From Salipiger profundus (GTDB lineage: Bacteria; Pseudomonadota; Alphaproteobacteria; Rhodobacterales; Rhodobacteraceae), in NCBI RefSeq assembly GCF_001969385.1, contig NZ_CP014796.1, positions 2,621,501 through 2,685,500 on the forward strand: a DNA stretch of 64,000 nt, given 5' to 3'. Position numbers and translations under genes: made by a program. Under the pieces are notes generated by a model. It was not told the DNA's origin and searched no databases. It saw only the letters and a list, made by a program, of their open reading frames with translations. Below are positions 37,801-45,021 of the stretch, piece by piece. The first letter of the stretch is position 1. Each line of letters begins with the position of its first letter.

Positions 37801-39158
37801 GGGTGCATTACCTGCTGGAGCCGGGCTGGAAGGCCGATGCCGCCATTCAGGGGCTCGGGCGCACCAACCGCACCAATCAGGCGCAACCACCGCTCTTCCG
37901 GCCCATCGCCACGGATGTGAAGGCCGAGAAGCGGTTCCTCAGCACGATCGCGCGTCGTCTCGACACCCTCGGCGCGATCACCCGCGGCCAGCGCCAGACC
38001 GGTGGACAGGGCCTGTTCCGGCCCGAGGACAATCTGGAATCCGCCTATGCCCGCGATGCGCTGCGCCAGCTCTATTTGGCTGTAGTGCGCGGCAAGGTCG
38101 AGGGCTGCTCGCTTGAAAGGTTTGAATCCGCCACCGGCCTGAAGCTGATGGACGCGAACGGCATCAAGGACGATCTGCCGCCGATCACCACTTTCCTCAA
38201 CCGACTGCTGGCGCTGACCATCGAGTTGCAGGGCATCCTGTTCTCGGCCTTCGAGCAGCTTCTGCAGGCGCGGATCGATGGGGCCATTGCATCCGGCACC
38301 TATGACATGGGGCTGGAAACGCTGAAGGCCGAAAGCTTCATCGTCACCGACCGGCAGGTGATCCACACCCATCCGGGCACAGGGGCGGAAACCCGGCTCC
38401 TGACGCTCACCGAGCGCAAGCGAAATCAGCCCATCACGCTGGATGCGGCCTTGGCGGAACAGGATGATCCCCGCGCAAGATTGCTCATCAACGAGCGGTC
38501 CGGTCGTGCCGCCGTGCAGATCCCGACCACCAGCGTGATGCTGGATGACGGCGAGATCGAACGGCGCGTTCGTCTGATCCGGCCGATGGAGGCGATGAAC
38601 ATTCCGGTGCGGGCGATGGGCGAGACCCGCTGGGTCGAGGTGGACCACGCTGACTTCGCCACGGCCTGGAAGGCGGAGCTTGTGGAAGTGCCGGAGTTTA
38701 CCGACAGCATCCTGCATATGGTGACCGGGCTGCTGCTGCCGATCTGGAAGCGCCTGCCGCAGGACTCCTCCCGCGTCTATCGGCTCCAGACCGACGAGGG
38801 CGAGCGCATTATCGGTCGCCGGGTCTCGCCCGCATGGGCCGACAACGCCTCGAGCAGCGGTGTCAGCAGCATCACGTCCGATGCGGCCTATGGCGCGCTG
38901 ATCGAAGGTTGCACCATCCTCGATCTGGCCGAGGGGCTGCAACTGCGCCGCGCGCGCGTCATGGGCGCGAACCGGATCGAACTGACCGGCTTCACCGATA
39001 CCATGCGCGAGCGCCTGCGGGCCTATGGGCTCTTCAGCGAGATCATCTCCTGGAAGCTGCGCTTCTTCGTTCCGGTGGGCGCATCGGGCCCGGAGATCAT
39101 CGGCAAGCTCTTCGACCGCTGGCCGGTGGAGCGCATCTCCGAGCGGGAGGCCGCGTGA
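34839..39158 (+). CDS. DNA methylase-strawberry notch helicase fusion
   Basis: This 1439-residue protein has two modules. The N-terminal part has an adenine methylase fold: the SAM loop LEPSAGSGLM near residue 143 and the catalytic LMNPPFSV near 207. The rest is a strawberry-notch-type superfamily 2 helicase: Walker A GDGTGAGKGRQSA near residue 495, DESH box IIFDESHAMQN near 604, and GLGRTNRTNQ (motif VI) near residue 1005. Such giants are hallmark genes of alphaproteobacterial integrative elements and megaplasmids; a role in protecting or restarting the incoming DNA is inferred. I start at the ATG at 34839. It overlaps the next gene (TGATG). Confidence 0.9.
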   Translation: MNISSPVIDPVTPLGAAPAILAAANLLLPHLERGQRVDTAALRSAMETAFGASDATGAWDWKLAYEACEVATVLFLRKYGKALFRKAASPASRLGPLAKIAGLLPTQTRRSEESQSFQQFSTPLPLGLAALAAAAITPDDVVLEPSAGSGLMAILAQTAGGSLILNELAETRADLLSSLFPAFPITRFDAAQIDDHLATDAVPSVVLMNPPFSVMANVTGRVSDAAYRHVASALARLAPGGRLVTITGSNFGPEAPAWRDAFIRLQDRGRVVFTAAIDGAVFARHGTSIDTRLTVIDKLPADDPSVFPASAGTAPDVVTLLGWIESQLPLRLPVSLPKVASPVLAAAPKTVRGYLARATASRPVAAPASDPEGVELEYETVDWAPPEGARLSDAIYEEYALQSLRIPGAEPHPTRLVQSAAMASVAPPKPSYRPMLPSDIRTRLSDAQLETVIYAGEAHADHLAGAWAVDEHFDNVRAAAEDAAGAVRFRRGFMLGDGTGAGKGRQSAAIILDNWLRGRRKAIWISKSDKLIEDAQRDWSALGMERLLVTPLSRFSQGKPITLSEGILFTTYATLRSDDRSEKVSRVKQIVEWLGSDFDGVIIFDESHAMQNAGGGKGERGDVAASQQGRAGLRLQHALPDARVVYVSATGATTVHNLAYAQRLGLWGGEDFPFQTRAEFVEAIEAGGVAAMEVLARDLRSLGLYTARSLSYDGVEYELIEHQITDEQRRIYDAYAAAFAVIHGNLDAAMEAANITGSEGTLNRQAKSAARSAFESTKQRFFGHLLTSMKTPTLIRSIDADLAAGHAAVIQIVSTGEALMERRLAEIPTEEWNDISVDVTPREYVGSYLQHSFPVQLYEPFTDGEGNLSSRPVFRDGQPVESREALARRNEMLEQLGSLPPVPGALDQIVQRFRTDLVAEVTGRSRRIVRKGEGASARLAVENRAPSANLAETSAFMDDQKRILIFSDAGGTGRSYHADLSVRNQRLRVHYLLEPGWKADAAIQGLGRTNRTNQAQPPLFRPIATDVKAEKRFLSTIARRLDTLGAITRGQRQTGGQGLFRPEDNLESAYARDALRQLYLAVVRGKVEGCSLERFESATGLKLMDANGIKDDLPPITTFLNRLLALTIELQGILFSAFEQLLQARIDGAIASGTYDMGLETLKAESFIVTDRQVIHTHPGTGAETRLLTLTERKRNQPITLDAALAEQDDPRARLLINERSGRAAVQIPTTSVMLDDGEIERRVRLIRPMEAMNIPVRAMGETRWVEVDHADFATAWKAELVEVPEFTDSILHMVTGLLLPIWKRLPQDSSRVYRLQTDEGERIIGRRVSPAWADNASSSGVSSITSDAAYGALIEGCTILDLAEGLQLRRARVMGANRIELTGFTDTMRERLRAYGLFSEIISWKLRFFVPVGASGPEIIGKLFDRWPVERISEREAA

Positions 39159-40204
39159 TGGCACGTCTCAACGCTTCCGAACTGGCACACCGTCTCGGCC
39201 GAGAGGCCGAGGCCGTGTGCCGCTACTATCTCTCGAACGGGCGCAAGCAGGGCAATTACTGGCAGGTCGGCGATGTGCGCAACACACCCGGCCGTTCAAT
39301 GTTCGTCCGTTTGACCGGGTCGGAATCCGGGAAAGGGGCCGCCGGCAAATGGACCGACGCATCGACCGGCGAGCATGGCGATCTGCTAGACGTGATCGGC
39401 GAAAGTCTTGGCCTCATCGACTTCGCTGATATTGCCGAAGAAGCGCGCCGCTTCCTCAGCCTGCCGCATCCCGAACCGGAGCCAAAGTCCCGCAGGGCCC
39501 AAACACCGCCAGTACCATCGGGATCGTCCGAAGCCGCCCGTCGTCTCTGGCGTATGACGCAACCGCTCACCGGCAGTCTCGCAGAGGCGTACTTACGGCA
39601 ACGCGGCATTGCGGATTTACGCGGAACCGCAAATCTGCGGTGCCACCCGACCTGCTACTGGCGTGCGGAGGGCGACGGCCCAACCGAAACCTGGCCCGCC
39701 ATGATCGCCGCCGTCACTGACCTCGACGGCAGGATCACTGGTGCGCATCGCACCTGGATTCAACGTGACGGCTCCGGGAAAGCGCCGGTCTATCCGCCGA
39801 GAAAGGCGATGGGAGAGCTGCTCGGAAACGCCGTCCGGCTTGGCGAGGCACAGGATGTCATGGCGGCAGGCGAGGGGATAGAAACCATTCTCTCGCTGCG
39901 CCAGGCATTGCCGATCATGCCGATGGTCTCCGCACTCTCGGCCGGACATCTCGCTGCTATCCTGTTCCCGCCGCATCTGCGCAGGCTCTATATCGTCCGC
40001 GACAACGATCCGGCAGGCGACGCTGCACGGGACAGCCTGGTGGACCGGGCCATCGGGGCCGGGATCGAGGCAATCACGCTTTCGCCCATGCTGGGAGATT
40101 TCAACGACGATCTCGTCAGCTTCGGCCTGGAGGCGCTTCGGGCGCAGATCCGGGTGCAGATCGCCCCCGAGGACGTCAGCCGTTTCATGCCGCGCGCACC
40201 ATAG
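39158..40204 (+). CDS. TOPRIM-domain primase-like protein
   Basis: This 348-residue protein has an N-terminal region with NYWQVGDVRNTPGRSMFVRL and GHWTD-like KWTDASTGEHGDLLD, typical of phage and plasmid primase-like proteins, and a C-terminal TOPRIM domain with AGEGIETILSLRQ near residue 235 and the DxD in YIVRDNDPAGDAA near 280. No zinc finger of the DnaG type is visible. It probably primes replication of the transferred strand. Its start overlaps the stop of the methylase-helicase gene. Confidence 0.85.
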   Translation: MARLNASELAHRLGREAEAVCRYYLSNGRKQGNYWQVGDVRNTPGRSMFVRLTGSESGKGAAGKWTDASTGEHGDLLDVIGESLGLIDFADIAEEARRFLSLPHPEPEPKSRRAQTPPVPSGSSEAARRLWRMTQPLTGSLAEAYLRQRGIADLRGTANLRCHPTCYWRAEGDGPTETWPAMIAAVTDLDGRITGAHRTWIQRDGSGKAPVYPPRKAMGELLGNAVRLGEAQDVMAAGEGIETILSLRQALPIMPMVSALSAGHLAAILFPPHLRRLYIVRDNDPAGDAARDSLVDRAIGAGIEAITLSPMLGDFNDDLVSFGLEALRAQIRVQIAPEDVSRFMPRAP

Positions 40205-40511
40205 CCAGAGAGGGCCGTGATCGGGGATAACCGATCCCGCCATGGGCAAGGGGTTGCGGCACCTCGGCAAGGGGACCGCGCCTTGGCCTTCTTGAGAGGG
40301 CGAGCGGCCCACAAACGCTCCGGCCCGGCAATGGCGACCCCCGACTGATTTCCGTCGGCGGGCAAGCCCGCCTTTACAGCGCGAAGCAAATCAGCCGGGC
40401 TTTGCCATCAAGGCCCTCGCAAAGGGCTCGGGCTGCCAGGCCGGAGCGCCCGTGGGCTTGTCGTCGCCATCAAGGCCGCGACGGTCGCGGTCCAGCCGAA
40501 GGACACATCCC
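40205..40511 (+). other. hairpin-rich stretch between primase-like and DUF2493 genes
   Basis: No gene. A GGCGG/CCGCC hairpin with TTT at 40357-40375 could end transcription. The 12-mer GCCATCAAGGCC occurs twice (near 40406 and 40468), each followed by an inverted GC-rich block, so the leader of the DUF2493 gene may fold. Confidence 0.5.
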
Positions 40512-41438
40512 ATGTATGCCCATGACGAATTCGAACCCGATCACAGCACGTCTCCCACCGGCCATGTCATCGAAGAGCTCGAACTCTATGGCTACCGTCC
40601 CGCCGAGGGCGAGGCCGACCCCCGGATCACGCCCGAGGACAACGCCATCCAGGGCGCGGTTGCCGACATCTTCGATGCCCTGATCTCCACCATGGCCGAC
40701 ACCAGCCTCGATTTCGACCTAGACGAGATCATGTGGTCCACCGTCAACACCTTCCACCGCGCCGTCGAGCGGATCGAACGCAAACTCGACGATAACGAGC
40801 AGGCTCAGAAGCGCCTTCAGCGCGAACAGGACGGAAGCGAGGTGAAATCCGTCCAGTTGGAGACCCTGATCGGCATCGGACAAAACCTGATCGAGCGCCG
40901 CGACAGCATGGAGACCTTCCGCGACACTGCCGCCGACCTCTTCCTGCGCACCACCGGCACGCCTTGGTCGCCGCGCTCCGGCTCGCGGGTCAACCATCGC
41001 CAGATGACCTCGGCCATGATCGACAGCCGAGATTTTCTCGCCGCAAAACGCTGGGCTGACAATGAAGTGCTATTGCCCGCCGGGCCGAAGATCGCCTTCT
41101 CGGGCGGCGACACCACCGATCACCGGCTGATCTGGGACAGGCTCGATCAGGTTCATGCCAAACACCCCGACATGGTGCTCCTGCACGGAGGTTCGCCGAA
41201 AGGGGCGGAACGCATCGCGGCCACTTGGGCCGACAACCGCAAGGTCGCGCAGGTCGCCTTCAAGCCGGACTGGATGAAACACGCCAAGGCCGCGCCCTTC
41301 AAGCGCAACGACCGGATGCTCGACACGATGCCGATCGGGGTCATCATCTTCCCCGGCACCGGCATTCAGGAAAACCTCGCCGACAAGGCCCGCAAGATGG
41401 GCATCCCGGTCTACCGCCTGGCGAAGGGCAGCGCGTGA
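40512..41438 (+). CDS. DUF2493 (SLOG-like) protein
   Basis: This 308-residue protein has an acidic N-terminal half and a C-terminal Rossmann-like DUF2493 domain: KIAFSGGDTTDHRLIWDRL near residue 195, VLLHGGSPKGAERIAATWA near 222, then VIIFPGTGIQENLADKAR near 277. SLOG-type domains are thought to bind nucleotide-like ligands. It is frequent on plasmids and integrative elements; its function is unknown. GAAGGA lies 11 bp before the ATG. Confidence 0.85.
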   Translation: MYAHDEFEPDHSTSPTGHVIEELELYGYRPAEGEADPRITPEDNAIQGAVADIFDALISTMADTSLDFDLDEIMWSTVNTFHRAVERIERKLDDNEQAQKRLQREQDGSEVKSVQLETLIGIGQNLIERRDSMETFRDTAADLFLRTTGTPWSPRSGSRVNHRQMTSAMIDSRDFLAAKRWADNEVLLPAGPKIAFSGGDTTDHRLIWDRLDQVHAKHPDMVLLHGGSPKGAERIAATWADNRKVAQVAFKPDWMKHAKAAPFKRNDRMLDTMPIGVIIFPGTGIQENLADKARKMGIPVYRLAKGSA

Positions 41439-41464
41439 GCGCTGCCAGCAATCCGTCGACACCA

Positions 41465-41500
41465 TGCCCGGCAGAACTCTCGCCATGCCGGGCAGTTTCA
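41465..41500 (+). terminator. hairpin after the DUF2493 gene
   Basis: TGCCCGGCA (41465-41473) and TGCCGGGCA (41486-41494) with a 12-base loop, followed by GTTTCAT. The T tract is short, so termination would be partial. Confidence 0.5.
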
Positions 41501-41571
41501 TGCTATGTTCGCCTTGCGCCATGGTGGTGGTGGAAGGCGCGACCGTTCCACGTCAAACGGGAGACTCCACC

Positions 41572-42009
41572 ATGATCGTTCTCGGAATCCTTGCATCTTT
41601 CGCGGCCATTGCGGGCCTGTGCTGGTTGGTGTTTAACCTCGCGGTCTTCGCCCTGCCGTTCCTCGTCGGACTTCATACCGGCATCTGGGCCTATGGAACC
41701 GGCACAGGCTGGCTCGGTGCAATCCTCGTCGGCGGCTTCGCCGCCGGCTTGACGCTTGCCATCGGTCAGGCGCTGATCATACTCGTGCGCCCGCTCTGGG
41801 CGCGGTTTGTCATCGCGCTGATCTTCGTGGTGCCGGCGGTGCTCGCTGGCTTCCACGCCACCCTAGGGATCGCCAGGGCCATGATGCCCTCGGAGACCTG
41901 GCAGATGATCTTCGCTGTTATTGGCGCTGGCGCTGTAGGCGTGTCCGCCTTTCTCCGCATTGCCGGTTCGGCTGCCGAGCCTTCGGACAGCTCTCCCGTA
42001 AGCGCCTGA
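41572..42009 (+). CDS. four-helix integral membrane protein
   Basis: This 145-residue protein is almost entirely hydrophobic with four predicted membrane segments (about residues 3-27, 35-65, 72-95, 105-125) and a short polar tail. No family is recognised. GGGAG lies 9 bp before the ATG. It could be an entry-exclusion or envelope protein of the element; this is a guess from location only. Confidence 0.65.
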   Translation: MIVLGILASFAAIAGLCWLVFNLAVFALPFLVGLHTGIWAYGTGTGWLGAILVGGFAAGLTLAIGQALIILVRPLWARFVIALIFVVPAVLAGFHATLGIARAMMPSETWQMIFAVIGAGAVGVSAFLRIAGSAAEPSDSSPVSA

Positions 42010-42243
42010 CACTGCCGACGATCCGATGAGGCGGGACTGGATCAGCGCTGGAATGCCATCCCGATCGTCAGATTGCCGGTATGGGGCGGTGTGCGGATCG
42101 GCATGAGACCCGCGTCGCGGCCCGTGGCCGTGCGGTGGAGGGGGCGGAACGTTTGAGCGGCAAACCGCACCTGTGATCGGGCGGGACACGCCGGCCGAGG
42201 CGCATGGAGAACGGCGCGCATGGCCTGTCGCGGGTGAGCGAAC

Positions 42244-42261
42244 CCGCCGGTGAATAGCCGG
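42244..42261. repeat. 18-bp repeat, second copy
   Basis: Identical to 27446-27463; see there. Confidence 0.7.
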
Positions 42262-42381
42262 TCAGGCTGACGGGCATCCGCAGCCGCCATCATCTCCGTT
42301 CCTTGCCCGTCCCATGTCCGCTCCATACGGCCCCTTCAATGGCCTGATCTGGCCGAAGACCGGCAACGCCTCGACCGGCTT

Positions 42382-42483
42382 GGCGCAACAGCGCCGCCAT
42401 AACTTTCTTCCCCTGGGCTGCGCCCATTCCGCGCGGAACAAGAAAGTTCTGCCTTTGCTGTCCAGCCCCCGGCAGGCCGGGGG
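42382..42483. repeat. array of five hairpins including a three-way junction
   Basis: GGCGC/GCGCC (42382-42395) is followed by a closing stem AACTTTCTT (42401-42409) with AAGAAAGTT (42440-42448). Inside it lie two further hairpins, TGGG/CCCA (42414-42426) and TTCC/GGAA (42427-42438). CCCCCGG/CCGGGGG follows at 42466-42483. The middle part is a perfect three-way junction. It may be a regulatory RNA for DUF736 or a single-strand feature of the replicon. Confidence 0.7.
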
Positions 42484-42565
42484 TGCACCGCCGGTCGTCT
42501 CCAGCCTGTCGATCGCCATCGGGCCGCAATGGTGCGGACCCGGAAACGGAAAACGGAGACTTAAA

Positions 42566-42889
42566 ATGGCAACCATCGGCACCTTCAAGAAGACCGGCAA
42601 CGAATTCACCGGCGAAATCGTCACCCTCAGCGTTCAGGCCAAGGGCGTGCGCATCGTCCCCGACACCCGCGCCACCGGCGAGAACGCCCCCAGCCACCGG
42701 GTCCTCGTCGGCCGCGCCGAGATCGGCGCCGCCTGGTCCAAGCGCTCGGGTGAGGGCCGCGACTATCTGGGCCTCAAGCTCGACGATCCGAGCTTCACCG
42801 CCCCGATCTACGCCAATCTCTTCGATGAGGAGGACGGCGAGAGCTACGCGCTGATCTGGTCCCGCCCCAACGGTCGCCGCAGCGAGTAG
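42566..42889 (+). CDS. DUF736 protein
   Basis: This 107-residue protein has the DUF736 pattern MATIGTFKKTGNEFTGEI, then KGVRIVP, HRVLVGRAEIGAAW and YLGLKLDDPSF. The family is very common on alphaproteobacterial plasmids and integrative elements with unknown function. It is one of two in the window (the other at 47.3 kb). CGGAG precedes the ATG. A GGCCCCGGC/GCCGGGGCC-type hairpin follows the stop. Confidence 0.9.
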   Translation: MATIGTFKKTGNEFTGEIVTLSVQAKGVRIVPDTRATGENAPSHRVLVGRAEIGAAWSKRSGEGRDYLGLKLDDPSFTAPIYANLFDEEDGESYALIWSRPNGRRSE

Positions 42890-43027
42890 CGGCGCCGTGA
42901 GGCCCCGGCCGACAGGCCGGGGCCCGCCCGCCAAGCCGGGCAACCGAATCAGTTTTCCGAATTGGCGGTGCTAATTCGAAAGTGCGATATAAATGCAGAA
43001 GAATTCCGGTAGAGATTCTTCTGATAG

Positions 43028-43042
43028 CGACTATAATAGTCG
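43028..43042. promoter_or_regulatory. palindromic operator candidate containing a -10 box
   Basis: CGACTATAATAGTCG, a perfect 7-bp-arm palindrome with TATAAT inside it, lies 42 bp before the XRE regulator gene. A second inverted repeat, AGAAGAAT/ATTCTTCT, is just upstream (about 42997-43022). No convincing -35 box is seen. Autoregulation by the XRE protein is the simple reading. Confidence 0.55.
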
Positions 43043-43084
43043 TAGTTCTGGCGTGCGCGCCGGGCCGGATGGGAGGTGATCTGC

Positions 43085-43333
43085 ATGATCACCGCCCGAC
43101 AGTCACGGGCCGCGCGTGCGCTTCTTGGATGGACACAGGAGCAGCTTGCGGATGAGGCCCGGGTATCTTTGACCGCGCTCAAGCGCCTCGAATCCGAAAG
43201 CGGGCTCGAGGTCTACGAGACCACGCGCGATCAGGTTCGACGGGCGTTCGAAGCGAATGGCATTCTGCTCCTGAACTCCGACCAGGGGATTGGAGTGATG
43301 CATGTGCAGGCGAAGGCCGTCGCTAAGAGCTGA
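43085..43333 (+). CDS. XRE-family helix-turn-helix regulator
   Basis: This 82-residue DNA-binding protein is of the Cro/XRE type: SRAARALLGWTQEQLADEA then VSLTALKRLES form the helix-turn-helix, followed by a short strand that includes GILLLNSDQGIGV. I start at the ATG at 43085 because GGAGGTGAT, nearly the full anti-16S match, lies 5 bp upstream. It probably controls itself and the following regulator genes. Confidence 0.85.
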   Translation: MITARQSRAARALLGWTQEQLADEARVSLTALKRLESESGLEVYETTRDQVRRAFEANGILLLNSDQGIGVMHVQAKAVAKS

Positions 43334-43432
43334 CTATTCCGGCAGGTTTCGCCGTGAACGGAATTGCGCTATTGCCGTGCTCACGAAAACGTCAACCTTC
43401 TGTGCTAGGATTGTGCAGAAGCCGCAGTGGGG

Positions 43433-43702
43433 ATGCGTGTGACGATCAGCAGCTTGCAGGATGTGCCGCCGCAGGGGGCCGTGGTGACGGATTATGACCG
43501 TCGCCACATGGCGCAGTATATGCGTTTGCTCGATGCTGCAGGCGAGGGCGCGAGCTGGCAGGAGGCGGCGCAGATCATCCTGGGTCTCGATACGCAGAAA
43601 GAGCCGGAGCGGGCGCGCCTGGTCCACGACGCCCATCTTGAACGCGCACACTGGCTGAGTTCCGAGGGCTATCGGCAATTGGCGGCGGGGCGCACCGGCT
43701 GA
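43433..43702 (+). CDS. small DUF2285-type regulator
   Basis: This 89-residue protein contains YDRRHMAQYMRLLDAAGEGA followed by SWQEAAQIILGLD and a C-terminal helix with HWLSSEGYRQLAA, the layout of small DUF2285 proteins of Rhizobiales and Rhodobacterales islands. A role as a DNA-binding regulator is assumed for the family. The start is uncertain among GTG 43427, ATG 43433 and GTG 43439, as the ribosome site is poor. Confidence 0.7.
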   Translation: MRVTISSLQDVPPQGAVVTDYDRRHMAQYMRLLDAAGEGASWQEAAQIILGLDTQKEPERARLVHDAHLERAHWLSSEGYRQLAAGRTG

Positions 43703-43809
43703 GAAGGTGATGCGTGCCACGCATCACCTGATGCCTTGGGGCGGACTTCCCAAGTGATTGATCTCTCGGAATCCTTTTCCTGAGATCAACCCAGGGGAGA
43801 GGCGATACC

Positions 43810-44584
43810 ATGCAACCCGACCGCTCGAATTGGCGTGACCAGGCGGCCTATGACTATCTTGATGATTTGGCCGCGCCGGAACTCGGCTGGGAATGCCTGC
43901 GCCGCAATCCTGAATATCAACATGACTATGCAGAGCTTGCAGGAGGACCACCTGAGAGGGCTGACCTGAGGGATCAGGTCGGCCGTCGATGGGGTCTGTG
44001 CTTTCCCGATACGGCCCGGTCTGAGCGCGACTGTCGCAGAGATATTCTGGCGCCCCGAAATCGATACCAGCGCCGTAGTCCTCGTTGTCGCACCCGAGGC
44101 GCTGGCTGAAGAGACAGACGCCCCCGGCGGTGAGATAGTCGCCCCGAAGGGCAGGGCATCCCCCATTGGTAAGCACCTGCGCCACAGGCTGCCGGACGGA
44201 ACATACCTGCATCTCGTCGCTCCTCTGAAAGACCGTGGTCGGCTTGTTGCCACTGTTCCTCTCGGCCCCGAGGGCCTTGATCGCATCGAGGCGATCCAGC
44301 GGCTTCTGGCGGACCAGCATCGACGTCGTTCAATCCCCCGCGACACCCGCCTGACCGCGCAGCAGAAAGCGCGCCTGCGGCGTGTCCTCCAGGCCTCCGA
44401 CGCCGCCTTCGACGGCGCGACCCAGAAGCAGATCGCCGAGGTCCTGTTCCGTACCGGTCACCTGGATCGCGATGAATGGCAGGTCTCCTCGGCCCGTTTT
44501 GCCGTCTCCAGCCTTCTTCGTGAGGGGCGTGACCTGATCGCCGGCGGCTATCGCAAGCTCCTGCGTCACCAGCGCCGCCTCTAG
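43810..44584 (+). pseudogene. DUF6499/DUF2285 regulator with an apparent frameshift
   Basis: The first 70 codons (QPDRSNWRDQAAYDYLDDLA to RWGLCFPDTA) are the N-terminal half of a two-domain DUF6499-DUF2285 protein. At about 44020-44027 the homology jumps to the +1 frame, which then reads ATVAEIFWRPEIDTSAVVLV and on without a stop to a TAG at 44582-44584, ending with the DUF2285 helix-turn-helix region (TQKQIAEVLFRTG, VSSLLREGRDL, GGYRKLLRHQ). One extra base would explain it. The second part has no usable start. It is either a pseudogene, a sequencing error or, less likely, recoding. Confidence 0.75.
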
Positions 44585-44721
44585 GTCCGCGATCCCGCAC
44601 CGCGGTGTGCGAATTTATCCCTGCCAACTCCCCACTGCATCTGACCGGACGCGCTTCGCCATCGTGACCTTCATCTGCCGCTGTTTCGCGGCAGTGGTCA
44701 CATACAGCAGGGAGACGCCCG

Positions 44722-45003
44722 ATGTCCGCCATCTCAACCGAACTTCCCCCGCGCTATCTGCGCACCAAGGAAGCCGCCCAGTTCCTGAGCCTGTCCGCTC
44801 GCACGTTGGAGAAGCACAGGACCTACGGCACCGGTCCCGCCTACCACAAGCTGGGCGGACGTGTGGTCTACGCGATCGAGGACCTGCAGGCCTGGGTCGG
44901 ACGCGGCGCTGTCACCTCGACCTCCGATCCGCGCGGGCAGGTCCTGCCGGCGAAACGCCACGCGCTCGCCAGCCTCCCGCAGCCCGGCCGCTTCGTGCGC
45001 TGA
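44722..45003 (+). CDS. AlpA/MerR-like helix-turn-helix DNA-binding protein
   Basis: This 93-residue protein has a compact winged helix: YLRTKEAAQFLSLSARTLEK then the turn to YHKLGGRVVYAIEDLQAW, as in excisionase-like and plasmid regulators placed just before repA. It lies 18 bp before the repA start and is probably its regulator. The palindrome CACCGCGGTG at 44598-44607 is a possible operator. Confidence 0.85.
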   Translation: MSAISTELPPRYLRTKEAAQFLSLSARTLEKHRTYGTGPAYHKLGGRVVYAIEDLQAWVGRGAVTSTSDPRGQVLPAKRHALASLPQPGRFVR

Positions 45004-45021
45004 CGCAGCGGCAATGCCGTC

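Larger units (their letters stand above)
42010..42565 (+). other. long non-coding stretch before DUF736 gene
   Basis: The 555 bp hold the second 18-bp repeat (42244-42261) and the hairpin array at 42382-42483. The DUF736 frame stays open upstream to about 42314, but the text there lacks family resemblance and a ribosome site. I see nothing else. Confidence 0.55.

Noticed and set aside
42314..42565. Upstream extension of the first DUF736 gene
   Set aside because: The frame is open, but DUF736 homology and a ribosome site start at 42566 and the extension covers the hairpin array.
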